A stretch of 64,000 nt of DNA from JAKFEW01 sp036675505. GTDB taxonomy: Bacteria; Cyanobacteriota; Sericytochromatia; S15B-MN24; JAQBPE01. Under the pieces are notes generated by a model. The model was not told the DNA's origin, did not search any database, and worked only from the letters and a program-made list of their open reading frames with translations. The position numbers were made by a program, and so were the translations under genes. Shown piece after piece: positions 42,001 to 54,000 of the stretch (its first letter is position 1; the number at the start of each line of letters is the position of its first letter). The stretch covers positions 71,306-135,305 of the forward strand of contig JAKFEW010000061.1 in the NCBI GenBank assembly GCA_036675505.1. Direction: 5' to 3'.

Positions 42001-45000
42001 CCGTGGTCTTGCCGTCGGTCGGGTCGGCGCCGGTGTCGCTGGCTGAAGTGAGGCCCGCGAAGGTGGGCGTGGCGGGCGCCGTGGCGTCCACCACGAGGGT
42101 GGTCACCGGGGAGCCGGGGCTGGCGTTGCCGGCGCCGTCGAGCGCCACGGCCGAAATCGCATGGCTGCCCGCGGCCAGGTTCGCTGCAGGCGTGAAGGTC
42201 CAGGTGCCGCCGGCGCCCGTGGTGGTGGTGCCGAGCGAGACGGCGCCGTCAAAGACCTGGATCGTGGTGCCGGCGTCGGCGGTGCCCGTGATGGCGGGCT
42301 TCAGCGTCTTGGTGACTTCGTCGGTCGCGGACTCGCCCGTGTCGGTCGCCGCGGTCAGCCCGCTGATGACGGGGGCGCTCGGCGCGCCGGTGTCGATCGT
42401 GACGGTCTTGGCCGCCGAGGCCACGGTCGTGTTGCCGGCCACGTCCATCGCCGTGACGGTGAGGGGGTGAGCCCCCAGCGTGAGATCCGCCGCCGGCGTG
42501 AAGCTCCAGGCGCCGGTCGGATCGGCGATCGCCGAGCCGATCTGCACGCCGCCGTCGAAGACCCGCACGGTCGCGCCCGCCTCGGTGGTGCCGGTCAGCG
42601 TCGGCGTGGCGTCGCTCGTCACGCCGTCGGTCGCGCTGGTGCCGGTGTCGCTCGCCGCCGCGAGCGCGGGGGCCGCCGGCGTGGCCGGGGCCGACGTGTC
42701 GATCTGGGCGGTGAAGGCCGCCGAGGCGGGGCCCGTGTTGCCGGCGAGGTCCACGGCCTCGGCCGTGATCGACTTCGTGCCCGTGGTCAGCGCGGTCGTG
42801 GGCGTGTAGGTCCAGACCCCGGTCGGGTCGGCGGTCGTGGTGCCGAGCAACGTGCCGCCCGCGAGCACCCGGACCGTGGCGCCCGCTTCGGCCGTGCCGA
42901 TGACGGTCGGGGTCGCGTCGCTGGTGATGCCGTCGATCGAGGAGGCCCCCAAATCGGACGTGGCGGTCAGGCCGGTGATCACGGGGGCCGCGGGCAGGCC
43001 CGTGTCCACCACGAGCGTCTTGATCACCGAAGCGACGCTCGTGTTGCCGGCGGCGTCGGCCGCCGTGGCGGTGATGTCGTGCGAGCCCTGGGCGAGGTCG
43101 GCGGTCGGCGTGAAGGTCCAGGCCCCGGCGGCCGACGCGGCGACGGTGCCGAGCACAGTGGGGGTGGGTGGGGAGCTGTCATACACGGTCACGGTGGCGC
43201 TGGCCTCAGCCGTGCCGGTGATGACCGGGCGCAGCGTCTTGGTGATGCCGTCCGAGGTGCTCGCGCCGGTGTCGGTCGCGGCCGTGATGCCCGTGATGAC
43301 CGGGCTTGCGAGCGCGGCGTCGATCGTGATGGTCTTGCTCGCGGACGCCAGGCTGGTGTTGCCGGCTGTGTCGCCGGCCTTGGCCGTGATGGTGTGGGCG
43401 CCTGTCGCGAGCGCCGTGGCGGGGGTGAACGACCAGGCCGTGGTGCTGGTGGTGGTCGTGCCGATCAGCACGCCGCCGTCGTAGATCTCGACCTTGGTGC
43501 CGGCCGCGGCCGCCGTCAACGTGCCCGCAATCGTGGGCGTGGCGTTGCGCGTCAGGCCGTCGGTGGTGGAGGTGCCGGTGTCGGTCGCGGCGGTCAGGCC
43601 GGTGACGGTCGGCGACGCCGGGGTCGAGGTGTCTACGGTGACGGTCTTCGCGGTCGAGGCCAGGCTGGTGGAGCCTGCGAGGTCGGTCGCGGTCGCGGTG
43701 ATCGTGTGGGCGGCGGCGGTGAGCGCCGTCGTCGGCGTGAAGCTCCAGTCGCCCGAGCTGTCGGCGGTGGCGGTGCCGATCTGGGTCGCGCCGTCGAGGA
43801 TCTTGATCGCGGCGCCGGCCTCGGCGGTGCCGACGATCGTCGGCTTGGTGTTCTTCGTGATCGCGTCGGTGGTGGAGGTGCCGGTGTCGGTCGCGGCGGT
43901 CAGGCCGGTCACCACCGGCTTCGCGGGCGCCGTCGCGTCGATCGTGACGATCTTCGGCGAGGACGGCGCGCTGCTATTGCCGGCCGTGTCGACTGCCTTG
44001 GCCGTGATCGTGTGGACGGTGGCCGTCAGGGCGGCGACGGGCGTGTAGGTCCAGGCGCCGGTGGTGGCGTTCGCGGTCACCTGGCCGAGCTTCGTGGCGC
44101 TGTCGTAGACCTCGACGATCACGCCCGGATCGGCCGTGCCGGTGATCGCGGGCGTGGTGTCGCTCGTGACGCGATCCGTGCTCGAGCTGCCGCTGTCGGA
44201 GGTGGCGACCAGGCCCGTGATCACCGGCACGGCGGGTGCCGCTGTGTCGATCACGATCGCCTCGCTGCCGGCCAGCGAGGTCGCGGCGGCGAGCGCAGGC
44301 AAGGTCAGGACGGCGTTCACGCCCGAGACGCTCTCGATCGTGGCGCCGTTCAGCGCCAGCGAGCTCGTCGCCACGTAGTTGAGGTCCGTCGACGTGTCGC
44401 CGGTCTGCACGGCGTAGCTGAACGTGAGGGTGGTCGTGCCGGTGCCGCCTGTATAGATGGCCTTGCGATCGGTGGCGCCGGTCTCGAGGGTGAGGGTCGG
44501 GACGCCGGTCGCCACGTCGACGTTGACCTTCTCGCTGAACACCACGCTGATGGTCACGGTGTCGCCGACCGTCTGCACGCCGGAGGCCGTGGAGTTGACG
44601 CCCGTGACGGTGGGGGCGGTGCTCTCGATCTTGATGGCCTTGGCCGCCGAGGTGACGGTGTTGCCGGCGAGGTCGCTCGCGACCGCCGTGATGCTGTGGC
44701 TGCCCGCGGCGAGCACGGCGGTCGGGGTGTAGGACCAGTCGCCCGCGCCGTTGGCGGTGGCGGTGCCGAGCACGGTCGCGCCGTCCTTCACCTGGATCGT
44801 GGCGCCGGCCGACGCGGTGCCGACGATCGTCGGCTTGGTGTTCGAGGTGGTGCCGTCGGTCGAGGAGTTGCCGGTGTCGGTCGCGCCGGTCAGCCCGAGC
44901 ACCGAGGCGACCAGGGTGAGATCGTTGATCGTGATGGTCTTGCTGGTGGAGGCCGCGCTGGTGTTGTCGGCCGTGTCGACGGCGCGCGCCGTGATCGTGT

Positions 45001-48000
45001 GGACGCCGTTCGCGAGCGCGGCGGTCGGCGTGTAGGTCCACGAACCGTCCGCGGCCGACGTGGTCGAGCCGAGCAAGGTGATGCCCGCGTACACCTCGAC
45101 CTTCGTGCTGGCGGCAGCGGTGCCCGTGAAGGTGGGCGTGGGGTCGCTCGTGATGCGATCGGTGGTGCTGGTGCCGAGGTCGGTGGCGGCGGTGATGCCG
45201 GTCAGCGTGGGGGTCGCGGGCGCCACCGCGTCGATGTTGATGACCTTGCCCGCCGATGCCACGCTGACGTTGCCGGCGGCGTCCTCGACGGTGGCCGTGA
45301 TCGTGTGGTCGCCGGCAGCGAGCGACGTGCTCGGCGTGAATTTCCAGGTCGTGCCGGTGGCCTTGACTGTGCCGAGCGTCGTCGCGCCGTCCTTGACCGT
45401 GACGACGCCGCTCGAAGCATTCGCGGGCAAGGTTCCCGAGATTTCGGGGGACTGGTCGGCGGTGATCTGATCGGCGGTCGAGCCCGTGTTGGAGGTCGAA
45501 ACGAGCCCGGTGACGGTAGGCGCGCTGATCTGGGTGTCGATCGTGATGCTCTTGGCGGCCGAGGCGGTGCCCGCGCCGATCTTGGCGGTGATCGATTTGA
45601 TGCCGTCGGTCAAGCTGGTCGCGAACGTGAAGGTCCAGTTGCCCGAGGCACTGGCGACGGCGGTGCCTTGCGAGACGCCGGCGACCAGCACGGTGACGGT
45701 CGCGTTGGCCGTCGCGACGCCCTGGATGATCGGCGTGGGGTCGTTGGTCGCGTCGTCGGGGTCGATCGTGCCGCCGCTGCCCTGGACGCCCATCACGACG
45801 GGCACCGCGGGGATCGTGCCGCCGAGCACGATGTTGGTCTGGCCGGCGAGCGAGCTCGCGCTGCCGACGGCCGGCAGCGTCAGCGTGGCCGCGGTGCCGG
45901 CGGCGTTCGTGATCGTGCCGCTGTTGAGGGCGAGCGAGGTGGTCGCGACGTAGTCGAGCGAGGCGCTCGTGTCGCCGCCGTTCACGTCGTAGGCGAAGGT
46001 CAGGATGGTCGTGCCCGAGCCGGACACGTAGGACGCCTTGCGGTCGGTCGTGCCCGTTTCGAGCTGGATCGTCGGCACGCCGTTCGTGGTGTCGACGTAG
46101 ACCGCTTCCGAGAACGTGACCGTGACGTTGATGGCGGTGCCCGGGTTGACGGTGGTGTTCGGCGTGCCCTTCACCACCGTCACCGTCGCCGCCGTGTTGT
46201 CGATGGTGATCGTCTTGGTCGCCGAGTTCACCGTGCCGCCGCCCACGTCCGTGTCGCGCGCCTTGAACGTGTAGGTGCCGGCCGCGAGCGCCGCGGTCGT
46301 GAAGGTCCAGTTGCCGGTGCTATTGACCGTCGCCGTGCCGAGCACGGTCGAGGCGCCCTGGATGATCTCGAGCACCGAGCCGGCCTGGCCGGTGCCGGCC
46401 AGCGTGGGCGTGACGTCGGTGGTGATGCCGTCGGTGCGGCTGAAACCGGTATCCGTCGCGGGCGTGAGGCCATCGAGCACGGGCGTCGATGGTACCTTGC
46501 CGATCGTGAAGCCGTAGGCCGTCGAGGCCGCGCTCGTGTTGCCGGCCGTATCGACGGCCTTGGCCGTGATGCTGTGCGTGCCGTCGGGCAGTGCGGCGGT
46601 CGGCGTGAAGGTCCAGGCGCCTGCGGCGCTCGCCGTGACGCTGCCCAACAGGTTGCCGCTCTGGTAGATCTGGACGGTCGCGTTGGCCTCCGACGTGCCC
46701 GCGATCGTGGGCGTCGTGTCCGTGGTGAGGCCGTCGCTGGTCGAGGTGCCGGTGTCGCTCGTGGCGATGATGCCGGTGATGACGGGCGCCGTGGGTGCTG
46801 TCGTGTCGATCACCACCGTCTTCGAAAGCGAGGCCGCGCTGGTGTTGCCGGCGCCATCCGTGAAGACCGCCGTGAAGACGTGGCTGGTCGCGGTGAGCGC
46901 CGTGGTCGGCCGGAAGCTCCAGGCGCCCGTCGCGTCCGCGGTGGTGGTGCCGATCGCCGTCACCGCGTCGCGCACCGTGACGGTGCTGTTCGCCTCGGCC
47001 GTGCCGACGAGCACCGGCCGGGTATCGGTGGTGGTGAGGTCGGTCGAGGACTTGCCGGTGTCCGAGACGGACGTGAGCCCGGTGATCACGGGCGTCGTCT
47101 GGGTCGTGTCGATCACCACCGTGTCGGGCGGCGAGGCCACGCTGGCGTTGCCGGCGACGTCGATCGCCTTGGCGGTGATGGTGTGCGAGCCGGCGGTGAG
47201 CGTCGGCGAGGTGTACGTCCAGGCGCCCGTCGTGGCGTCGGCGGTGGTGGTGCCCTTGAGCGTCGCGCCGTCGTAGACCTGGACGGTCGCGCCCTTCTCG
47301 GCCGTGCCCATGATGTCCGGTGTGACGTCGCTCGTGATGCCGTCGGTCGACGACGCGCCGGTGTCGGTGGCCGCGGTGAGGCCGGTGATCGTCGGCGCGC
47401 CGGGGGCCGTCACGTCGATCGTGACAGGCAGGGCGACCGAGGCGGTTCCCAGGTTGCCGGCCGCGTCCGTGGCCTTGGCCGTGATGCTGCGCGCGGTGCC
47501 GGCCGTGAGGGCCGAGCTCAGCACGAGCGTCCAGGCGCCCGTCCCGGAAGCCAGCGTGGTGCCGAGCGAGGTGGTGCCGTCGAAGACCTCGACCGTCGCG
47601 TTCGCTTCGGCGGTGCCACTGATCGACGGCGTGGGGTCGTTGGTAATCTCGTCGGTGGTGCTCGTGCCCGTGTCGGTCGCGGCCGTCAGGCCGGTCACGA
47701 CCGCCGCGGCTGGCGCCACGACGTCGACGACGACCGACTTGGCCGCACTGGCGGCGCTCGTGCCGCCGGCGGTGTCCACGGCGCGCGCGGTGATGGGATG
47801 CGTGCCCGCGGCGAGCGAGGCGGCGAACGTCCAGGCGCCCGCCGAATCGGCCGTCACCTCCGCAATCTGCACGCCGCCGTCGAGGATCTGAACCTTCACG
47901 CCCGCCTCGGCGGTGCCGACCAGCGTTTGGTTCGTGTTCTTGGTGGTGAGGTCGGTGTCGCTGCGGCCGCTGTCGGTGGCGGCCGTAAGGCCGGTGAAGA

Positions 48001-51000
48001 CGGGCACCGCCGGGGTCGCGGGATCGATCGTGATGACCTTGGCCATCGACGTCGCGCTCGTGTTGCCGGCGAGATCCGTGGCCGCCGCCGTGATGGCGTG
48101 GGCACCGGTCGCGAGGGCGGTCGTCGGCGTGAAGGTCCAGGCGCCGCCGACGGCCACGGTGGTGGAGCCGAGCGTGTTCGCGCCGTCGTAGACCGTCACG
48201 GTGGTGCCGGCCTCGCCGGTGCCCGTGATCGCCGGCATGGTGATGCTGGTGATGCCGTCGTTGGTCACGACGCCGGTGTCGGTGGCGGTGGTCAGGCCGC
48301 TCACGACCGGCACGGCGGGCGTGCCCGTATCGATCTTCACGGTCTTGGCCGCCGAGGCCGCGAGGCTCGCGTTGCCGGCCGCGTCGACGGCCTTCACGGT
48401 GATGACGTGGTCGCCGTCCGTCCAGGCGGTGGGAGACGTGTAGCGCCAGGCGCCGGCCCCGTCGGCCGCGGTGGTGCCGATCAGCACGCCGCCGTCGTAG
48501 ACCTCGATGAGCGCGTTGTTTTCGGCGGTGCCGGCGAGCGTCGGGGTGGCGTCCCTGGTGATGCCGTCGGTCGCCAGCGAGCCGCTGTCCGAGGCCGCGA
48601 TCACGCCCGTCAGGGTCGGCGTGCCGGGGCGCACGGCGTCGACGTTGAAAAGCTTGCCGGCCGATGCGGCGCTGAGGTTGCCAGCCGCGTCGGTCGCCTT
48701 GGCCGTGAAGGTGTGGGCGCCTGCCGTCAGCGCGGCGGTCGGCGTGATCGACCAGACGCCGCTGGCGTCGGCGGTAGCCGTGCCGCGCAGGGTCGCGCCC
48801 TCGAAGAGCTGGACGGTCGTGCCGGCCTCGGCCGTGCCGACGATCGTCGGCGTCGTGGTGTTGGTCTTGCCGTCGTCGCTGTGGGCGCCGGTGTCGGCCG
48901 TGCCGAGGCCGGTGATCACCGGGGCCGCGGGGGCGGTGGGGTCGATCGCGATCGCCCGCGCCACCGAGGTGGCGCTGAGGTTGCCGGCCGCATCCGCCGC
49001 GCGGGCCGTGAGGCTGTGGGAGCCCGCCGCGAGCGGCGAGGCGGGGGTGAGGGTCCAGGTGCCGCCGGCGCCCACGGTCGCCGTGCCGAGCGCGGTGCCG
49101 TTGTCGAACACGGTCACGACCGAGCCGACCTCGCCCGTGCCGTTGATCGCCGGCGAGAGGGCGCTCGTGATGCCATCGGTGTTCGAGGTGCCCGAGTCGT
49201 TGGCGGCGGCGAGCCCGGTCACCGTCGGCGTGGCCGGCGGCGTCACGTCGACGGTGACCGTCGCCGCGGCGGAAACGGCGCTCGCGTTGCCGGCGACGTC
49301 GACGGCCTGGGCCGTGAGCGTGTGAGGGCCTGCCGTCAGGGGCACGGCCAGAGTCCAGACGCCGCCTGCATCGGCGGTGGCGGTGCCGAGCAGGGTCGCA
49401 CTCTCGAGCACGCGCACGGTGGCGCCGGCCTCGGCCGTGCCGGTGAGCGTCGGCGTGTCCTGGCCCGTGAGGCCGTCGGCCGAGCTCGTGCCGGTATCGG
49501 TGGCGGCGGTCAGGCCACCGATGGTGGGGGTGGCCGGCGCGCCCGCGTCGATCGAGACGGTGACGCCGGCGGACTCCGCGCCGGCGCTGCCGGTCGCGTC
49601 CGTGGCGATCGCCGTGACGCCATGCGCGCCCGCGGTGAGGTCGCTCGCCGGCGTGAAGGTCCAGCGGCCGGTCGTGTCGGCGGTGGCGGTGCCGATCGCG
49701 ACCCCGCCGTCGCGGATCGACAGGGTCGCGCCGGGCTCCGCCGTGCCCGTCAGGGTCGGCCGGAGCGTGCTCGTGACGCGATCCGCGTCGCTGCCGCCGG
49801 TGTCGGTCGCCGCGGTCAGGCCCTCGATCACGGGCGCGCCCGGCGCCGCCGGGTCGATCGTGATGTTGCGGACCGTGGAGGGGGCGCTGGCGTTGCCGGC
49901 CGGATCGAGGGCGACGGCCGTGATCGGGTGGACGCCCGCCGCGAGCGCGGTGCCGGGGGTGAAGGTCCAGGTGGCGACGGTGGCCACGGTCTCGCCGAGC
50001 AGGGTGTCGCCGTCGTAAATCTTGATCGTGGAGCCGACCACGGCCGTGCCCGTGAGGGTGGGCGCGGTGTTGGTGGTGCGGCCATCCGCGCTGCTCGAGC
50101 CTGTGTCGGTGGCCGCGGTCAGGCCCGAGACGACCGGCGCGGCCGGCGCCGTGAGGTCGATGGTGACGGCGAGCGCGGCCGAGGCCACGCCTGGGTTGCC
50201 GGCGACGTCCGTCGCGGTGGCCGTGATGGAATGGACGGCGGCGCTGAGGGCCGTGGTGGGCGTGAAGGTCCAGTTGCCGGATGCGTCGGCGATCGCCGAG
50301 CCGAGCGCCGTCGCGCCGTCAAACACGCGAACGGTGGTGCCCGCTTCGGCCGTGCCGACGACCGTCGGCGTAGCGACGCGCGTGATGCCGTCGGTGGCGG
50401 ACGAGCCGGTGTCGGAAGCCGCCACGAGGCCGGTGATGGTCGGCGCGCCGGGCGCGGCGCTGTCGATCGAAACGGTGACGGCCGCCGAGGACGCGCTCGG
50501 GTTGCCGGCGAGGTCGGCCGCGGCGGCCGTGATGACGTGGGCACCCGCTGCCAGCGGGGCGGCGGGCGTGAGCGACCAGCCGCCGGCGGCATCGGCCGTG
50601 ACGGTGCCGAGCAACGTGGCGCCGTCGAACACGCGCACGGCAGTGCCGGGCTCGGCCGAGCCGACGATGCGCGGGGAAGCGAGCGAAGTGGCCTCGTCGC
50701 TCGCGTCGGCGCCTGTGTCGTCGCCGGGGGCGAGGCCGATCACCACGGGCGCCACGGGCACCACGCTGTCGACCTGGACCACCACCGAGGAGGTGACCGC
50801 GCTGGGGTTGCCGGCCAGATCCGCTGCCCGCACGACCAGCGGGTAGCGGCCGTCAGCGAGCGCGGCCGCGGGCGTGAAGGACCAGTTGCCGAGCGCGTCC
50901 GCGGCGGTGGTGCCGAGGAGGGTTGTGCCTGCCCAGACCTCGATCGTGGCGCCGGCCTCGGCCGTGCCCGCGAGGGTCGGCGTGGGATCGCTCGTGACGC

Positions 51001-54000
51001 CATCGGTGGCCGAGGCCCCGGTGTCCGAGCCCGCCGCCAGGCCGACGCCGCCCGGCGTCGCCGTGGCGGTGGCGTCGATCGTGATCGTGACGGCCGCCGA
51101 GGTCGGGCTGGCGTTGCCGACCAGGTCCGTATAGGTCGCGGTGAGCACGTGCGGGCCCGCGGCGAGCGCGGCTGCCGGCGTGAAGGCCCAGTTGCCGTCG
51201 CCGTCCGCCACGGTCTGGCCGAGCAGCGCGGCGCCGTCGAAGATGCGCACCGCGCTGTCGGGCTCGGCCGTGCCGACGATCGTCGGCCGGGCGTTGCTGG
51301 TCTGTTCGTCGCTGGCGGACGGTCCGGTGTCGGTGCCGGCCGTCAGGCCCGTGATCGTGGGGGCGCCCGAGATCGAGGAATCGATGCGCACCACGCGCAC
51401 GGCCGAGGCCGCGCTCACGTTGCCAGCGGGGTCGGTGGCGGTGGCGGTCAGGTTGTGGGCGCCCTCGGCGAGCGGGGTCGCGCCCGGGACCGGCAGCGAC
51501 CACGAGCCGGCGGCGTCGGCCACCACCGTGCCGAGCACGCTGGCGCCATCCAGGACGCGCACGGTGGCGAAGGGCTCCGCGTTGCCCACGATGATCGGCG
51601 CGGGCACGCCCGTCACGCCGTCGGCGTCGTTGACGCCGCTGTCGGTGGCGGGGGTGAGGCCCGCGATCGCCGGCGCGACCGGCGCCACTGTGTCGACGCC
51701 GACGGTGACGGGCGCCGCGGTGGCGCTGGTGTTGCCGGCCGCGTCGGTGGCGATCGCGGTGAGGCCATGGCTGCCCGCGGCCAGCGGGGCCGTCGGCGTG
51801 AAGGTCCAGTTGCCGGCCGCGTCGGCCGTGGTCGTGCCGAGCGAGGTGGCGCCGTCGAACACCTCGACGGCGGCCAGCGCCTCGGCGGTGCCGCGAATCT
51901 CCGGCGTCGTCGCGCTCGTGAGGCCGTCGGTGGCCGACACGCCCGTGTCCGACGTCGCAGCCAGCCCGGCAACGACAGGGGCCGCGGGCCCCGCGTCATC
52001 GATGAAGATGTTCAACGGCGCGGAAGGCGCGCCGAGGTTGCCCACGGGGTCCGTCGCTTGGGCCGTCAGGGCATGCGCGCCCGCCGCGAGCGCGTCGGGC
52101 ACGGTGAAGGTCCAATCACCGTTGGCGTCGGCGGCGGTCGAGCCGAGCGCCGTCGCCCCGTCGCTCACCGTCACGGTGGCGAAGGGCGCCGCGGTGCCGA
52201 CGATGTCGGGGCGCACGCGACGGGTGACGCCGTCGGTCGCGCTAGCGCCCGAGTCGCTGTCGGGCGTGAGTCCGCTGATCACCGGCGCGCCGGGCGGGGC
52301 GGTCACGAGCACGAGGGTGGTCGTCGCCGAGGGGCCGCTCGCGTTGCCGGCCTGGTCGATAGCCGACGCCACGAGCGACTGGGGGCCCGCCGACAGCGTG
52401 ATCGGCGTGGACCAGGTGCCGGCCGCGTCGGCCGTGGTGGTGGCGACGAGCGTGCCGCCGTTGAGGACGCGGACCGTCACGCCCGGCTCGGCGGTGCCGC
52501 GAAGGACCGGGGCCGCGACGTTGGTGATGCCGTCGCTCGCCGACACGCCGGTATCGGTCGCGGGCGTCAGGCCTGCGATCACGGGCGCGGCCGGCCCGGT
52601 GGGGTCCACGCTGACGGCGAAGGCCGGCGCGGTGGCGCTCAGGTTGCCGGCCGCGTCGGACGCGATCGTCGTGAGCGAATGGAGCCCTGTGGCGAGCGGG
52701 GCGGCGGGCGTGAAGGCCCAGGTGCCGTCGGGCGCGACGGTCGTCGTGCCGAGCGAGACGGTGTCGTCGAAGACTTCGATGGTGGCGGCCGGCGTGCCGG
52801 TGCCGACCAGGGTGGGCGTGGCGTTCGCGGTGACGCCGTCGCCCGCGGCGCCGGTGTCGGAGGCGGCCTGCAGCGCCACGGCGCCCGGCGCGCCAGGCGG
52901 CGTGAGATCGACCTCCACGGCCAGCGCGGCGGTCGCGGGGCTGGCGTTGCCGGCGGCATCGCGCGATCGCGCCGAGAGCCCATGGGCGCCGACCGCGAGC
53001 GCGCTGGCGGGGGTGAAGCGCCAGTCGCCGCCGGCGTCCGCGACGGTGGTCCCGATCAGGGTTGCGCCGTCATACACCTCGATCATGGCGCCGGGGTCCG
53101 CGGTGCCGACGACGACCGGGCGCACGTCGCGGGTCTCGCCGTCGGTCGCCGAAGCACCTGTGTCGGTCGTGGCATCGAGGCCCGCGATCGCCGGCGTGCC
53201 GGGCGTCGCCGTGTCGATGGCGAGCGCGAGCGGCGCCGAGACGGGCCCCGCGTTGCCCGCGGCGTCGCGCGCGACCGCCGTGATGCTGTGCGGACCATCC
53301 GCGAGTGCGGCGCCCGGTGTGAAACGCCAGAGGCCGTCCGCGCCGGCCACCACGGTGCCGAGCGAGGTGGCGCCGTCGAAGAGCTCGACCGTCGCGCCCG
53401 GCTCCGCGCCGCCCACCAGCTCGGGCGCGGCCTGCGAGGTGACGCCGTCGCTCAGGCTGGCGCCTGTGTCGTCCGCCGGGGCGAGGCCGAAGATGGCGGC
53501 CTGGTCCGGTGCGGCCTGATCGAGCTGGATCGTGGTCGGGGCGGCGCTCCAGGCCTGGTTGCCGGCCGCATCGACGGCGCGCACCGAGATGGCATGCGTG
53601 CCCGCGGCGAGCGGCGCGCCGAGCGCCAGCGACCAGTTGCCGAGCCCATCCGCGGTCACGGAGCCCAGCGAAATGCCGCCGTCATAGACCTCGACCGCGG
53701 CGTTCGCCTCGGCGACGCCGACGATCGTGGGCGTCGCCACGCTGGTGATGCCGTCGCTCAGGCTGGCGCCACTGTCGGTGCCGGCCGTGAGGCCGGTGAC
53801 GATCGGCGAGCCGGGCGGCACGGCGTCGATCGAGACGGCCAGGCCGCCGGACGCCGGGCTGGCGTTGCCCAACGCATTCACGGCGCGCGCCGTGAAGGTG
53901 CGATCGCCCACCGAAAGGGCGTCGACAGGGGTGAAGGACCAGTTGCCGCCCGCGTCTGCGCGCGTCGTGCCGATCCGCAGCGCGCCGTCATAGAGATCGA

